This document shows, one piece after another, positions 16,193-23,818 of a stretch of DNA of 34,693 nucleotides. Below the pieces are notes generated by a model that did no database searches, was not told where the DNA came from, and saw only the letters and a program-made list of their open reading frames with translations. Position 1 is the first letter of the stretch; each line of letters starts with the position of its first letter. Made by a program: the position numbers and the translations under genes. The stretch comes from Bacilli bacterium (GTDB taxonomy: Bacteria > Bacillota_I > Bacilli_A > RF39 > UBA660). The stretch is taken from positions 1-34,693 of the forward strand of contig SKGN01000068.1 in the NCBI GenBank assembly GCA_007117415.1, written 5' to 3'.

Positions 16193-16224
16193 ATTATATC
16201 ATAGAAAATATGACTACTTTCTAT
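16193..16224 (-). promoter_or_regulatory. promoter and inverted repeat of the RsgI-like gene
   Basis: Minus-strand extended -10 TGATATAAT (16201-16193). An inverted repeat ATAGAAA-N10-TTTCTAT (16201-16224) lies directly upstream, in place of a -35 hexamer. This could be an operator or an alternative sigma factor element. Confidence 0.5.
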
Positions 16225-16349
16225 TTTTTTAATCATTCTGAAACTATTTTACACTAACATTACACCATAAAAAACGGAACAAACTTTTTTTAATTTGCAA
16301 GTTTAAGTTTACTTTCATCTTTTTATAACATTAATCCAATTTAATTAAA

Positions 16350-16381
16350 AAATAGAATAAAACCGAAGTTTTATTCTATTT
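16350..16381 (-). terminator. hsp20 terminator
   Basis: A perfect 14-bp stem AAATAGAATAAAAC with CGAA/TTCG tetraloop is followed by T residues on the minus strand. The hsp20 stop codon lies inside the stem. Confidence 0.9.
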
Positions 16382-16769
16382 CAATTAATTTTTTATTTGT
16401 TTCTTCTAATTGTTTTTTAGGGAAAGTTACTTTTAAGGTTCCATCGTTGAAATTAGCTTTTATTAATGAATCATCGATTTCACCAACATAGAAACTTCTT
16501 TTATATTCTCCATAATATCTTTCTTTACGAATATAATTTTTAGTTTCTTCTTTTAATTCTTCCTTTTTCGCATTTACATTTAGATAGCCTTTTTTATATT
16601 CAATACTTACATCTTCTTTTTTGAATCCAGGGACATCTATTTCAACTACATAATTGTCTCCTTCTTCATAAATATCTGATCTCATAATATCAGTTGTTTT
16701 AACGATAGAAGCATCAAAAAAGTCATCAAATATTTCCCTAAAAAAAGCATTTTTTGGAATTAAATCCAT
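16371..16769 (-). CDS. hsp20: Hsp20/alpha-crystallin small heat shock protein
   Basis: 132 aa, ATP-independent cytosolic holdase. The alpha-crystallin domain runs from about residue 28 (MRSDIYEEGDNYVVEIDVPGF) to about 120, with the conserved GFKKEDVSIEYKKGYL stretch and the terminal-strand motif DGTLKVTFPK. The C-terminus ends in LIEIE, a short I-x-I oligomerisation motif. GGAGG is followed by ATG at normal spacing. A near-consensus CIRCE element and a TTGACA/TATAAT promoter lie just upstream, so HrcA control is likely. Confidence 0.95.
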   Translation of the reverse strand: MDLIPKNAFFREIFDDFFDASIVKTTDIMRSDIYEEGDNYVVEIDVPGFKKEDVSIEYKKGYLNVNAKKEELKEETKNYIRKERYYGEYKRSFYVGEIDDSLIKANFNDGTLKVTFPKKQLEETNKKLIEIE

Positions 16770-16790
16770 TTATATCCCTCCTTAATTATT

Positions 16791-16818
16791 ATTATATTTT
16801 TTTCTTTTTATTTGTCAA
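16791..16818 (-). promoter_or_regulatory. sigma-A promoter of hsp20
   Basis: Minus strand TTGACA (16818-16813) and TATAAT (16796-16791) with a 16-nt spacer, about 22 nt before the start codon. Confidence 0.9.
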
Positions 16819-16825
16819 TACTTTT

Positions 16826-16852
16826 TTAGCACTTTGTTAAACAAAGTGCTAA
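16826..16852 (-). promoter_or_regulatory. CIRCE-type HrcA operator
   Basis: The inverted repeat TTAGCACTT-N9-AAGTGCTAA matches CIRCE (TTAGCACTC-N9-GAGTGCTAA) with one symmetric change per half-site and the exact 9-nt spacer. It sits 7 nt upstream of the hsp20 -35. It also covers the stop codon of the glutamate synthase-like gene (TAG at 16849-16851). No U-run follows in either direction, so it is not a terminator. Confidence 0.88.
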
Positions 16853-18162
16853 AAATTGTTTTTTAAGGCATAATTTATTTTAGCATAATTACTTATTTCT
16901 TTATCTAACGATACTAAATCATCCCTGCTTAACTCTTTAAAATTTTTTTTACCTAAAGCTTGTAACGCTAATTTCATTTCTTCATTACAAGATTTCAAAA
17001 AGTTTGAAAGCGATTTAGCCGATAAATTAATATTAAGTTTATCTTTATATACACCCGTATTTAACGCTAATTGGGTTGGCGGTAAGTTTGGCAATGTTTT
17101 AGCAGCTTGATTATGAACAGCGGCAAATAACGCAATTGAGCCTATATAAACAGCATCTGCTCCTAAAGCTATTGCTTTTAGAAAGTGTCCAGGAGTAGTT
17201 AAACCACCAGCTATAATTAAATCAAATTGATCTTTTAAACCTTTTTTTTCTAAATAATTTACCGCCCTTATTAAAGCATAAAGAGTAGGTAATCCCAAAT
17301 TATCTTCTAAAGTAGGAGGAGCTACCGCCGTACCGCCCTCACATCCATCAATAACGATATAATCACATTCGGTACTAGTTATAACATCAAGTTCTTTTTC
17401 AATATAATTAGAACCGGCTATTTTTATCCCAATTGGTACATCATGTTGCTTTTTTAATTTTTTTACTAATTTAATTAAGTCTTCTTTTGATTCAATTCCT
17501 TTCATTCTAGCGTAGAATGGCTTATCCTCGCCTTCTTTTAAACGCCAATCTTTTCTTAGTCTCTCATCTATATCTTTAGCGTAAGTTATTGATTCAACCC
17601 CGCCACCCCATGCGCCCTGACCCATTTGTATTTCGATTGCATCTAACTGTTTTAAATCTTCTTCTTTCATTAAATTAGCCCTATTTAATTGCCCAACTAC
17701 ATATAAACTATTTTCCTTTACTTCTTTAACTATCGTAGATTCTCCGGTATTAGTCGATATACCCGCCCTTTTAGAACCCTTAGCTAAAGCTACTTTCATT
17801 CTTAAACTTAAACTGCCTCCATACGACATACCAGTTATCATGATTGGCATTTCTAATGTTATTGGTTTTTTGGTCTTTTTACCAATTATTACCTCAGTAT
17901 TGATTTCGGTTAAACTTTTAGTCGGTAACTCAAATAATTGTTTAGGACTAAGTAAAACTTTTTCCCACGGCGAAAAATTAATATTACTACCATAAGGGAG
18001 ACTCAACGCTTTCCCTGTTTGAGCTCTGAGTTGAGCATCTATTATATTCTTAGCCCCTAGTTTTTGAACCGAAGTAATTCCTATATAAGGATTCTTAGCA
18101 TATTCTTGGCTAAACATTTCATAAACATACTCATCAATTACAGGATTCATTAATTTTAACAT
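16849..18162 (-). CDS. FMN-binding glutamate synthase-like protein
   Basis: 437 aa from ATG 18162. This is the synthase (FMN-binding TIM barrel) domain of glutamate synthase, here a stand-alone protein. Visible landmarks are MPIMITGMSYGGSLS, GISTNTGES, IEIQMGQGAWGGG, IGIKIAG, DCGEGG-like IDGCEGGTAVAPP and GADAVYIGSIALF. Such small members lack the glutaminase and 3Fe-4S-rich full architecture, and their real reaction is often unproven. GGAGG (18190-18186) is 23 nt from this ATG; an in-frame ATA at 18177 is at 8 nt and may be the true start. Its stop codon lies in the hsp20 CIRCE element. Confidence 0.85.
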   Translation of the reverse strand: MLKLMNPVIDEYVYEMFSQEYAKNPYIGITSVQKLGAKNIIDAQLRAQTGKALSLPYGSNINFSPWEKVLLSPKQLFELPTKSLTEINTEVIIGKKTKKPITLEMPIMITGMSYGGSLSLRMKVALAKGSKRAGISTNTGESTIVKEVKENSLYVVGQLNRANLMKEEDLKQLDAIEIQMGQGAWGGGVESITYAKDIDERLRKDWRLKEGEDKPFYARMKGIESKEDLIKLVKKLKKQHDVPIGIKIAGSNYIEKELDVITSTECDYIVIDGCEGGTAVAPPTLEDNLGLPTLYALIRAVNYLEKKGLKDQFDLIIAGGLTTPGHFLKAIALGADAVYIGSIALFAAVHNQAAKTLPNLPPTQLALNTGVYKDKLNINLSAKSLSNFLKSCNEEMKLALQALGKKNFKELSRDDLVSLDKEISNYAKINYALKNNF

Positions 18163-18241
18163 TATTTTTTTTAATATAAGTAACACCTCCATCAATTAAG
18201 GTCAATATTAGTGTTATCTTTTTTACAAATATTATTACAAT

Positions 18242-18931
18242 TTATTTATATGTTATTTCAGCTTGAGCGTAACCAAAAAGAAAATCTTCTTCTATTAAAT
18301 CTCTATCTATATCAATTTTATAAATAGCCATAGTATTAGAAAAACTAACCAAACCTTTTCCTTCTTCATAAACCCTTTCTTCCATATATTTATTGTTAAA
18401 ATAACCTTCAATATTATCTATCTCTAATTTGGTTTTATATTGTTTTTTGCCATCATTTAAAAGATTTATTTCCACAATAGTTGTTTTAACTACATATGAA
18501 TTATTATTTATTACTAATTCTTGTTCCCAAGAATGATTAACTCTAAGGGGCGTTTTTAAGATTATTTGATTTGGAACAAGTGAATTCAACTTATTATCAT
18601 AACCCTCTTTTCTATATTCATCGTTATTAATAATCTTTTCAACAATCCTATTTTGATCAATGATATATTCAATCTTAAACTGCCGTTTTTCTATTTCATC
18701 AGAAATACCATTGATCATATAACCATTTATATTATAAATAGTTTTATTCTTATCTTTAGTAATATTAGTTATTTCAACTTTGTGAGCATACTCAGCCATT
18801 CCCACATATCTTGCTTGAACACCAATTTGATCTGGAAATATCTTTAATAATTCTTCACTTTTATTTATCATACAACTTGAAAAACCAAATAATCCCATTA
18901 CTACACAAATTAAGCTTATTCTAAAAAACAT
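18242..18931 (-). CDS. putative lipoprotein, unknown function
   Basis: About 229 aa from ATG 18931; the track start at GTG 18943 lies within the GAAAGTGAG ribosome binding site. The signal peptide ends in GFSSC, a lipobox-like sequence with Cys near residue 20, so the protein is probably lipidated and held on the outer face of the membrane. The rest is a beta-rich domain with many short alternating strands, no motif I recognise. It lies 51 nt after the signal peptidase/DUF5305 operon, so it may belong to that module. Confidence 0.7.
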   Translation of the reverse strand: MFFRISLICVVMGLFGFSSCMINKSEELLKIFPDQIGVQARYVGMAEYAHKVEITNITKDKNKTIYNINGYMINGISDEIEKRQFKIEYIIDQNRIVEKIINNDEYRKEGYDNKLNSLVPNQIILKTPLRVNHSWEQELVINNNSYVVKTTIVEINLLNDGKKQYKTKLEIDNIEGYFNNKYMEERVYEEGKGLVSFSNTMAIYKIDIDRDLIEEDFLFGYAQAEITYK

Positions 18932-18982
18932 TTTATCACTCACTTTCTAATATATTATATATTCATTAGCGAGAGAAAATTA

Positions 18983-20059
18983 TCACTTAATCTTATTTTC
19001 GTATATTATATAACGATAAATTATTTTACCCTTTATTATAAAAAACCAGGTTTGTAAATCATTATTAACATTATTTTCATAACATAATATGGGGCCACTC
19101 GCTTCATCAGCAAAATCTAATAATTCATCAAAAGCAGAAACTTCTATAAATTTAAATTCTGGCAAATCAATAAAATTAAGAATATTTACAATTCTAAAAT
19201 CGTAATCTTTTTTTATTCTTTTTATTTTTGATTGATATACACTATAACTTTCTTCAACCCATTTTCGTTTTAAATAAATGAAAATAATGAAGATAGCGCC
19301 TAAAACTAACAACAAATTATAGATAAGGAAAAAGTACCCCACCTCTTTCTCTTTGGTTTCTTCTTTCGTTATTTCCTTTAATTGATTCTCTTCTACCATT
19401 TTATTTATATGAAACGTTTTAACACCAAGTGGGATATTGATAATAACATTATCAGTTTCTTTAAAATATTCATCATTTACAATGCCCTCTATATTAACAA
19501 TCATATTTATTTTTAAAAAGGCATCAATTGGAATGCCTAACGTTTGTCTGAATCTATTAACCATCTCATTATAGTCCCTTAAATCAATTTTAATATTTTC
19601 ATTAATACTAAACCGAGATCCATATAAATCGTTATTTTTTTCGGCAATTAACTCAACATCTATTTTCCAAATATCATGATAATTACTACTTGATAAACCG
19701 CTCAAATTTCCTATTAAACTACCCTTTACCTTATAATGGTAAATTAAATTTATATCGCCCACCCCAGAAAACTCATAACCTATATTTAAATTTATATAAT
19801 CAACTAATTCCGTAATATAATGACGATTCATTTCAATATAAGGTTTATTAATAAATTCATTTTCAACAATAAACACTTGATAATCCAAATTCCTAAAAGC
19901 GTTATATTTATATATCAATGTATTATTCATATCATTTCTAATAAAAAAGCGCCAAACATTAATTGAAGCATTACCTAAAATAAAAAACATAATCACAAAA
20001 AAGAATAGAATTATTATTCCTTTAATCTTTTTTTTTAATTTTTGTTTTTTAATTTTCAT
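18983..20059 (-). CDS. DUF5305-family membrane protein
   Basis: 358 aa. One transmembrane helix near residues 13-33, an extracytoplasmic region beginning LDYQVFIVENEF, a second helix near 244-264, then a cytosolic tail with VSAFDELLDFADEASGPILCY and WFFIIKGKIIYRY. This order (two helices, external beta domain, small cytosolic tail with a PIL.Y element) is what I know of DUF5305 proteins, which are found next to signal peptidase I and TasA-like genes. Function unknown; an assembly or secretion partner is inferred. The ATG overlaps the signal peptidase stop by 4 nt. Confidence 0.8.
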   Translation of the reverse strand: MKIKKQKLKKKIKGIIILFFFVIMFFILGNASINVWRFFIRNDMNNTLIYKYNAFRNLDYQVFIVENEFINKPYIEMNRHYITELVDYINLNIGYEFSGVGDINLIYHYKVKGSLIGNLSGLSSSNYHDIWKIDVELIAEKNNDLYGSRFSINENIKIDLRDYNEMVNRFRQTLGIPIDAFLKINMIVNIEGIVNDEYFKETDNVIINIPLGVKTFHINKMVEENQLKEITKEETKEKEVGYFFLIYNLLLVLGAIFIIFIYLKRKWVEESYSVYQSKIKRIKKDYDFRIVNILNFIDLPEFKFIEVSAFDELLDFADEASGPILCYENNVNNDLQTWFFIIKGKIIYRYIIYENKIK

Positions 20060-21243
20060 ATAATAACCTCGTTTCTATTATTAATGGAAACGGTAACATC
20101 AATATAATTAAAAAGTTTTCTAAACCATATTGAGGGATAACCTATTTTAGGTATTACATAAATAACTTTTCCTATAACCTGTTCTTTATTTATGCTCTTT
20201 TGATCAACATTAGGGTTATTATCACCCTTAGTTATAAAAACTATATTACCTCTTTGATTGTTTTTTTGAATTACCCTATGAACTATTATATTTTTATTAC
20301 TTATGTACCCTATTACATCTCCTATTTCTATTTTGTCAATTTTTTCTTTTTTCATTAACACTATGTCCCCAACTCTAAATGAAGGTTTCATACTATCACT
20401 ATAAACAACAAGTGGATACGTTGGAAAAAGACCAATTATAAATGCAATCATAATAAATAACAAAAGAAAACTAGGTATCCATTTAAGAGGATTCATGCTT
20501 GATATATCTTTTGGTTTAACCTTTTTTTCTTTTTTATTAATTTTATAATATATAATCCAAAACCCAAAAAGAGGAATAAAAAAGTCAAAAAATCGCTTCA
20601 CTAACCAAGAATGATTAGGAAGAATAGGTGATAACCAATAAATAGATGTAGTAATTAACCGATATATGATAGTCGGCACATAACCTCCTATCATAGCGAT
20701 ATAATTTAAAAAAAGATTTTCAATTGCAACAGGCAATAAAAAACCTACCAAAAAACTAATTTTTTGGTTACCGTTTTCTACATTTTCAAAAAGATAATTA
20801 AAATTAATGGCTATTAAAATATAGATAACATATATTAAAAGAAAGACTTTCTTTTTATTGTTTCCACCTTTATTAATTAAAACAGCTCTAACATATTCCT
20901 GCGTTATTATAATTGTCCCAATAGTCCAAAAATTAATTAACAATCCTTTAAAAGAGTTATCATAAGGATTATGACCGTAACCATCTATTAATCCTAATAC
21001 AAAGTATAAAATTATATAAAATAAACTTATTATAATAACCCATTCAAAAACTTTTTTTTTATATTTCCATCTTATCTTTAAGTCAAAATCTAACCACAAA
21101 TAAGTTATAATTGCTACTACTAACAAATAAAAAGGATTAAACACGTTAAAAGCAAAAACTTCTCTACCTACCCGATCAAAGAAGTGATTAGTAATTACCA
21201 AAAAAAAGATTAATCCTAATATAACTATTAAACTTCTTCTCAT
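20056..21243 (-). CDS. SipW-type signal peptidase I with multi-span N-terminal domain
   Basis: 395 aa. The C-terminal ~120 residues are a type I signal peptidase domain of the ER/SipW kind: catalytic Ser in SDSMKPSF near residue 283, His in IIVHRVI near 320 (where bacterial LepB has Lys), and GDNN further on. The N-terminal ~260 residues contain about seven transmembrane helices, much longer than SipW, with QEYVRAVL near residue 117. Comparable long S26 peptidases exist in Clostridia. The two upstream genes encode proteins with SipW-type signals and are the obvious substrates. Confidence 0.88.
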   Translation of the reverse strand: MRRSLIVILGLIFFLVITNHFFDRVGREVFAFNVFNPFYLLVVAIITYLWLDFDLKIRWKYKKKVFEWVIIISLFYIILYFVLGLIDGYGHNPYDNSFKGLLINFWTIGTIIITQEYVRAVLINKGGNNKKKVFLLIYVIYILIAINFNYLFENVENGNQKISFLVGFLLPVAIENLFLNYIAMIGGYVPTIIYRLITTSIYWLSPILPNHSWLVKRFFDFFIPLFGFWIIYYKINKKEKKVKPKDISSMNPLKWIPSFLLLFIMIAFIIGLFPTYPLVVYSDSMKPSFRVGDIVLMKKEKIDKIEIGDVIGYISNKNIIVHRVIQKNNQRGNIVFITKGDNNPNVDQKSINKEQVIGKVIYVIPKIGYPSIWFRKLFNYIDVTVSINNRNEVII

Positions 21244-21258
21244 TATTATTTCTTCTTT

Positions 21259-21849
21259 CTATAACATTGGTAAAAGAATAATATGAAAATAAAAATATTT
21301 ATGGCACTCGTTAACAATATATTCAATTTTTATAGTTGTTGAAACTTCTTCAGATAAGTTATTTAATCTTGTATTAAAACTAACGGAAACGGTAACATCT
21401 GAGCCTATTGGAACTGTATTTAAACTTAAATAACTATTAACATTAAACAAATTATTGTTTTGACTACTATAAGTAACATATGTCTCTCCTTCACTAAGAA
21501 CAAACGGATAAGTATTATTTAATTTAAAACTTAAATTAGTAACCCTATTAGCGGGAGAGTTACGATGAATAGCTCTATACACCAAGAACAATTCGTTTTC
21601 AACTAAATACTCATCTTCAATTATAACTCGAGGAGGAATATCTCCTATTGTATAACGATTATTTTCTAAATCTAATTTAGTTAAAGTGACATTTAAACTT
21701 TCATCACATTCATATGTTAAAGTATTAGCCGTTCCTTCAATATGAATATTTTCAGAAAAAAGCGCTAAACCTATCCCTAATGTGATAGTATATACTAGCA
21801 CTAAAAAGATAATTGTTTTTGTTTTTTTGAATACAGGTCTTTTTCTCAT
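21259..21849 (-). CDS. TasA/camelysin-like exported protein (SipW substrate)
   Basis: 196 aa. A basic n-region and a hydrophobic helix (about 11-30) end in LALFSENIHIEGTANT, matching SipW-dependent signals in which a small-x-F/W segment is followed by a beta strand. The mature part is an all-beta domain of roughly 150 residues with many Ser, Thr and Asn, similar in style to TasA/camelysin fibre proteins. The C-terminus is short and hydrophobic (YFHIILLPML). Co-transcribed with the signal peptidase 15 nt downstream. The ribosome binding site is weak. Fibre formation is inferred, not shown. Confidence 0.7.
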   Translation of the reverse strand: MRKRPVFKKTKTIIFLVLVYTITLGIGLALFSENIHIEGTANTLTYECDESLNVTLTKLDLENNRYTIGDIPPRVIIEDEYLVENELFLVYRAIHRNSPANRVTNLSFKLNNTYPFVLSEGETYVTYSSQNNNLFNVNSYLSLNTVPIGSDVTVSVSFNTRLNNLSEEVSTTIKIEYIVNECHKYFYFHIILLPML

Positions 21850-21876
21850 TAATATTTACCATATTCTATTCAACAA

Positions 21877-22383
21877 TTAATATCCAACGCCCGTATTTTG
21901 TTCATATCCCAATTCGACCGTAAAGTTGATACTTTTATCACCAGTAGTCGATTGAGAACTCCAGTAAACTCTTATGGCAAAAGGATACTCTTCTCCGGCA
22001 TCAATTGGGATATCTTCTTCAACTCCAATAAGTTCAACTACTATATCAGGGTCATCATTACCCGTAATAGTTATCGTTCTTAATATTGCTGAAATGGTTC
22101 CAACATTTTTTACTACTATATCAATTTGAGCTCCAGCTCCTGGATATTCTAAATCTTCAACATTAATCGTTAGTGTTTTTCTATCAACTGATATCGTAGC
22201 CGTAGGATTAGAGCCAACCACATCACTAGTAGAAGCTGTTAAAAATTGAATATCAAATTCACCAGTTGTACCTGCTGTTCCTCCAATATAAAGAACTTCA
22301 CCAAACAAAGCATAAGCTCCAATCAACCCGATAATAGCCAAAACTAACCCTGGTATTAAGATGTTAAATCGTCTTTCTCTCAT
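21877..22383 (-). CDS. second TasA/camelysin-like exported protein (SipW substrate)
   Basis: 168 aa. The signal reads as a basic start, a hydrophobic helix, then AYALFGEVLYIGGTAGTTGEF, the same layout as the next gene (ALF..xIxIxGTA). The mature domain is an immunoglobulin-like beta sandwich, with VKNVGTISAILRTITITG and AGEEYPFAIRVYW typical of carbohydrate-free surface or fibre subunits. First gene of the four-gene secretion operon. GGGAAATATAGAT precedes the ATG. Confidence 0.7.
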   Translation of the reverse strand: MRERRFNILIPGLVLAIIGLIGAYALFGEVLYIGGTAGTTGEFDIQFLTASTSDVVGSNPTATISVDRKTLTINVEDLEYPGAGAQIDIVVKNVGTISAILRTITITGNDDPDIVVELIGVEEDIPIDAGEEYPFAIRVYWSSQSTTGDKSINFTVELGYEQNTGVGY

Positions 22384-22445
22384 ATCTATATTTCCCTTCT
22401 TGTTTATTTATAGAATGTTCTTTTTTGCTTATTTTATACATTTAA

Positions 22446-22467
22446 AAACATGCTCTTAGGCATGTTT
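22446..22467 (-). terminator. terminator of the small hydrophilic protein gene
   Basis: AAACATGC-TCTTAG-GCATGTTT forms an 8-bp stem about 10 nt after the stop at 22477 on the minus strand. The U-run is short. Confidence 0.65.
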
Positions 22468-22476
22468 AATAATCTT

Positions 22477-22647
22477 TTAATGATCATCTTTTTTTGACTT
22501 ATACATATGAAAACTTTCTATAGCCTTTTCACCCTTTATATTATGTTCACCTTCTTTAGATGTAGGATACATTCTAAAATTTTCTACTTCCACTTCATTT
22601 TCATGTACATTTTCATCAATATGATCATCCTCTTTATTAACAGACAC
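22477..22647 (-). CDS. small hydrophilic protein with an internal repeat
   Basis: 56 aa from GTG 22647, which lies about 10 nt after AAGGTGG. The ATG at 22674 abuts AGGTAGG and is less likely. The protein is highly charged (Glu, Asp, Lys, His) and contains two related segments, VENFRMYPTSKEGEH and IESFHMYKSKKDDH. No signal peptide or hydrophobic part. Not recognised; size and composition would fit a spore- or stress-associated miniprotein, but that is a guess. Confidence 0.55.
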   Translation of the reverse strand: MSVNKEDDHIDENVHENEVEVENFRMYPTSKEGEHNIKGEKAIESFHMYKSKKDDH

Positions 22648-22761
22648 TACTATTTCACCACCTTTTCTTTTCATCCTACCTATATTATGGATATTTTAAT
22701 TAATTTTAAACATGTATTAAATAATTATTTTTTTATCATTATTCCTTTATTTATATACTCA

Positions 22762-22770
22762 TGGTATAAT
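22762..22770 (+). promoter_or_regulatory. extended -10 promoter of the deacetylase gene
   Basis: TGGTATAAT lies 26 nt before the ATG at 22796. The -35 region (TTCCTT) is poor. Confidence 0.6.
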
Positions 22771-22795
22771 ATATAGACATAGGAAGTGATTCAGT

Positions 22796-23800
22796 ATGAA
22801 AATCGATCGAAAAAAAAGTATTAAAAATAAAAAAATAAGTTCTTTAAAAATTATCAATAAATTTGCTTTTAGAATATCTATGGGAATTGTTATTATAGCC
22901 AGCATGGCTTTATTACAAACTTCTTCCTATGAATATTCAAACATTGAACCTAGTGAAAAAGTTATTAGTTTTAATTTTCCCAAAAACAACGAAGTTAATC
23001 TAGAGGATTTAATATTTATAAACAATGATTATGATAACAATGATAATAACCAAGCATTAATTAACGAACCCCTAAATACTAATGAGAAAATGGAAAAAGG
23101 CGAAGTTAATAATGATGCTAAACCAGAAGAAAATCAAGAAAAAAAACAAGAAGTAAATTATATTGTTCCCGATTTAACTAATGATGAAATTGAAAAAAGG
23201 GGATTTGTTAGTTTAAGCTTTGATGACGGACCTTCTAAAGAAGTTACACCTATAATATTAGAAATTCTAAAGAATAATAATGTTAAAGCGACCTTTTTTG
23301 TGTTAGGGTGTAATGTCAAATACCACCATGATACAATTCTACAAATGTATCATGGTGGTCATGAGATTGCCAATCACGGATATGATCACACGTCTTTTAC
23401 CAATTTAACTAAGGAACAGATTAATAATCAAATAGAAAAAACAAATGATTATATTTATAATATTACTGGCGAAAAAACACTACTAGTTAGACCTCCGTAC
23501 GGGGCCATAAATAAAAATATTGCTTCTAAAATAGACTATCCTATTATTTTATGGTCTATCGACCCCACTGATTGGAGAAGCATAACCGTTGACACTATTA
23601 TTGATACTGTAATCGCAAACTTAACCGATGGAAGCATCATTCTCCTTCATGATATTCACGATAGAACCATTGAAGCGACTAAACTATTGATACCTAGAAT
23701 TATTGATAAAGGTTATGATATAGTCCCTATCAGCGAATTATTTAAAATAAATGAAATTGAACTAAACCCCGGAAAAATATATGCTAAAGCAAAAAAATAA
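22796..23800 (+). CDS. pgdA: membrane-anchored polysaccharide (peptidoglycan) deacetylase
   Basis: 334 aa. A basic cytosolic start and one transmembrane helix (about 29-45) are followed by a Glu/Asn-rich linker and a NodB domain from about residue 135. All five carbohydrate-esterase-4 motifs are present: SFDDGP (catalytic Asp and metal Asp), NHGYDHTS (metal His pair), RPPYG, the WSIDPTDW stretch and ILLHDI. It likely removes N-acetyl groups from peptidoglycan GlcNAc, giving lysozyme resistance; another surface glycan is possible. GGAAGTGA precedes ATG. Convergent with ltaS and sharing its terminator. Confidence 0.9.
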   Translation: MKIDRKKSIKNKKISSLKIINKFAFRISMGIVIIASMALLQTSSYEYSNIEPSEKVISFNFPKNNEVNLEDLIFINNDYDNNDNNQALINEPLNTNEKMEKGEVNNDAKPEENQEKKQEVNYIVPDLTNDEIEKRGFVSLSFDDGPSKEVTPIILEILKNNNVKATFFVLGCNVKYHHDTILQMYHGGHEIANHGYDHTSFTNLTKEQINNQIEKTNDYIYNITGEKTLLVRPPYGAINKNIASKIDYPIILWSIDPTDWRSITVDTIIDTVIANLTDGSIILLHDIHDRTIEATKLLIPRIIDKGYDIVPISELFKINEIELNPGKIYAKAKK

Positions 23801-23818
23801 AGGATAAATCCTTTATTT
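23795..23818. terminator. bidirectional terminator, deacetylase / ltaS
   Basis: AAATAAAGGAT-AA-ATCCTTTATTT is a perfect 11-bp stem, T-rich on both outgoing sides. It overlaps the deacetylase stop codon and abuts the ltaS stop. Confidence 0.9.

Noticed and set aside
20056-21243. CPBP/CAAX-type intramembrane protease in the peptidase N-terminal domain because of QEYVRAVL.
   Set aside because: Only one of the expected motifs is present; the later His-containing CPBP motifs are not visible, so the resemblance is too weak to claim.
22507-22776. 89-aa plus-strand ORF of Phe/Ile/Tyr.
   Set aside because: It is antisense to the small hydrophilic protein gene and overlaps the deacetylase promoter; composition is that of reversed A-rich coding DNA.
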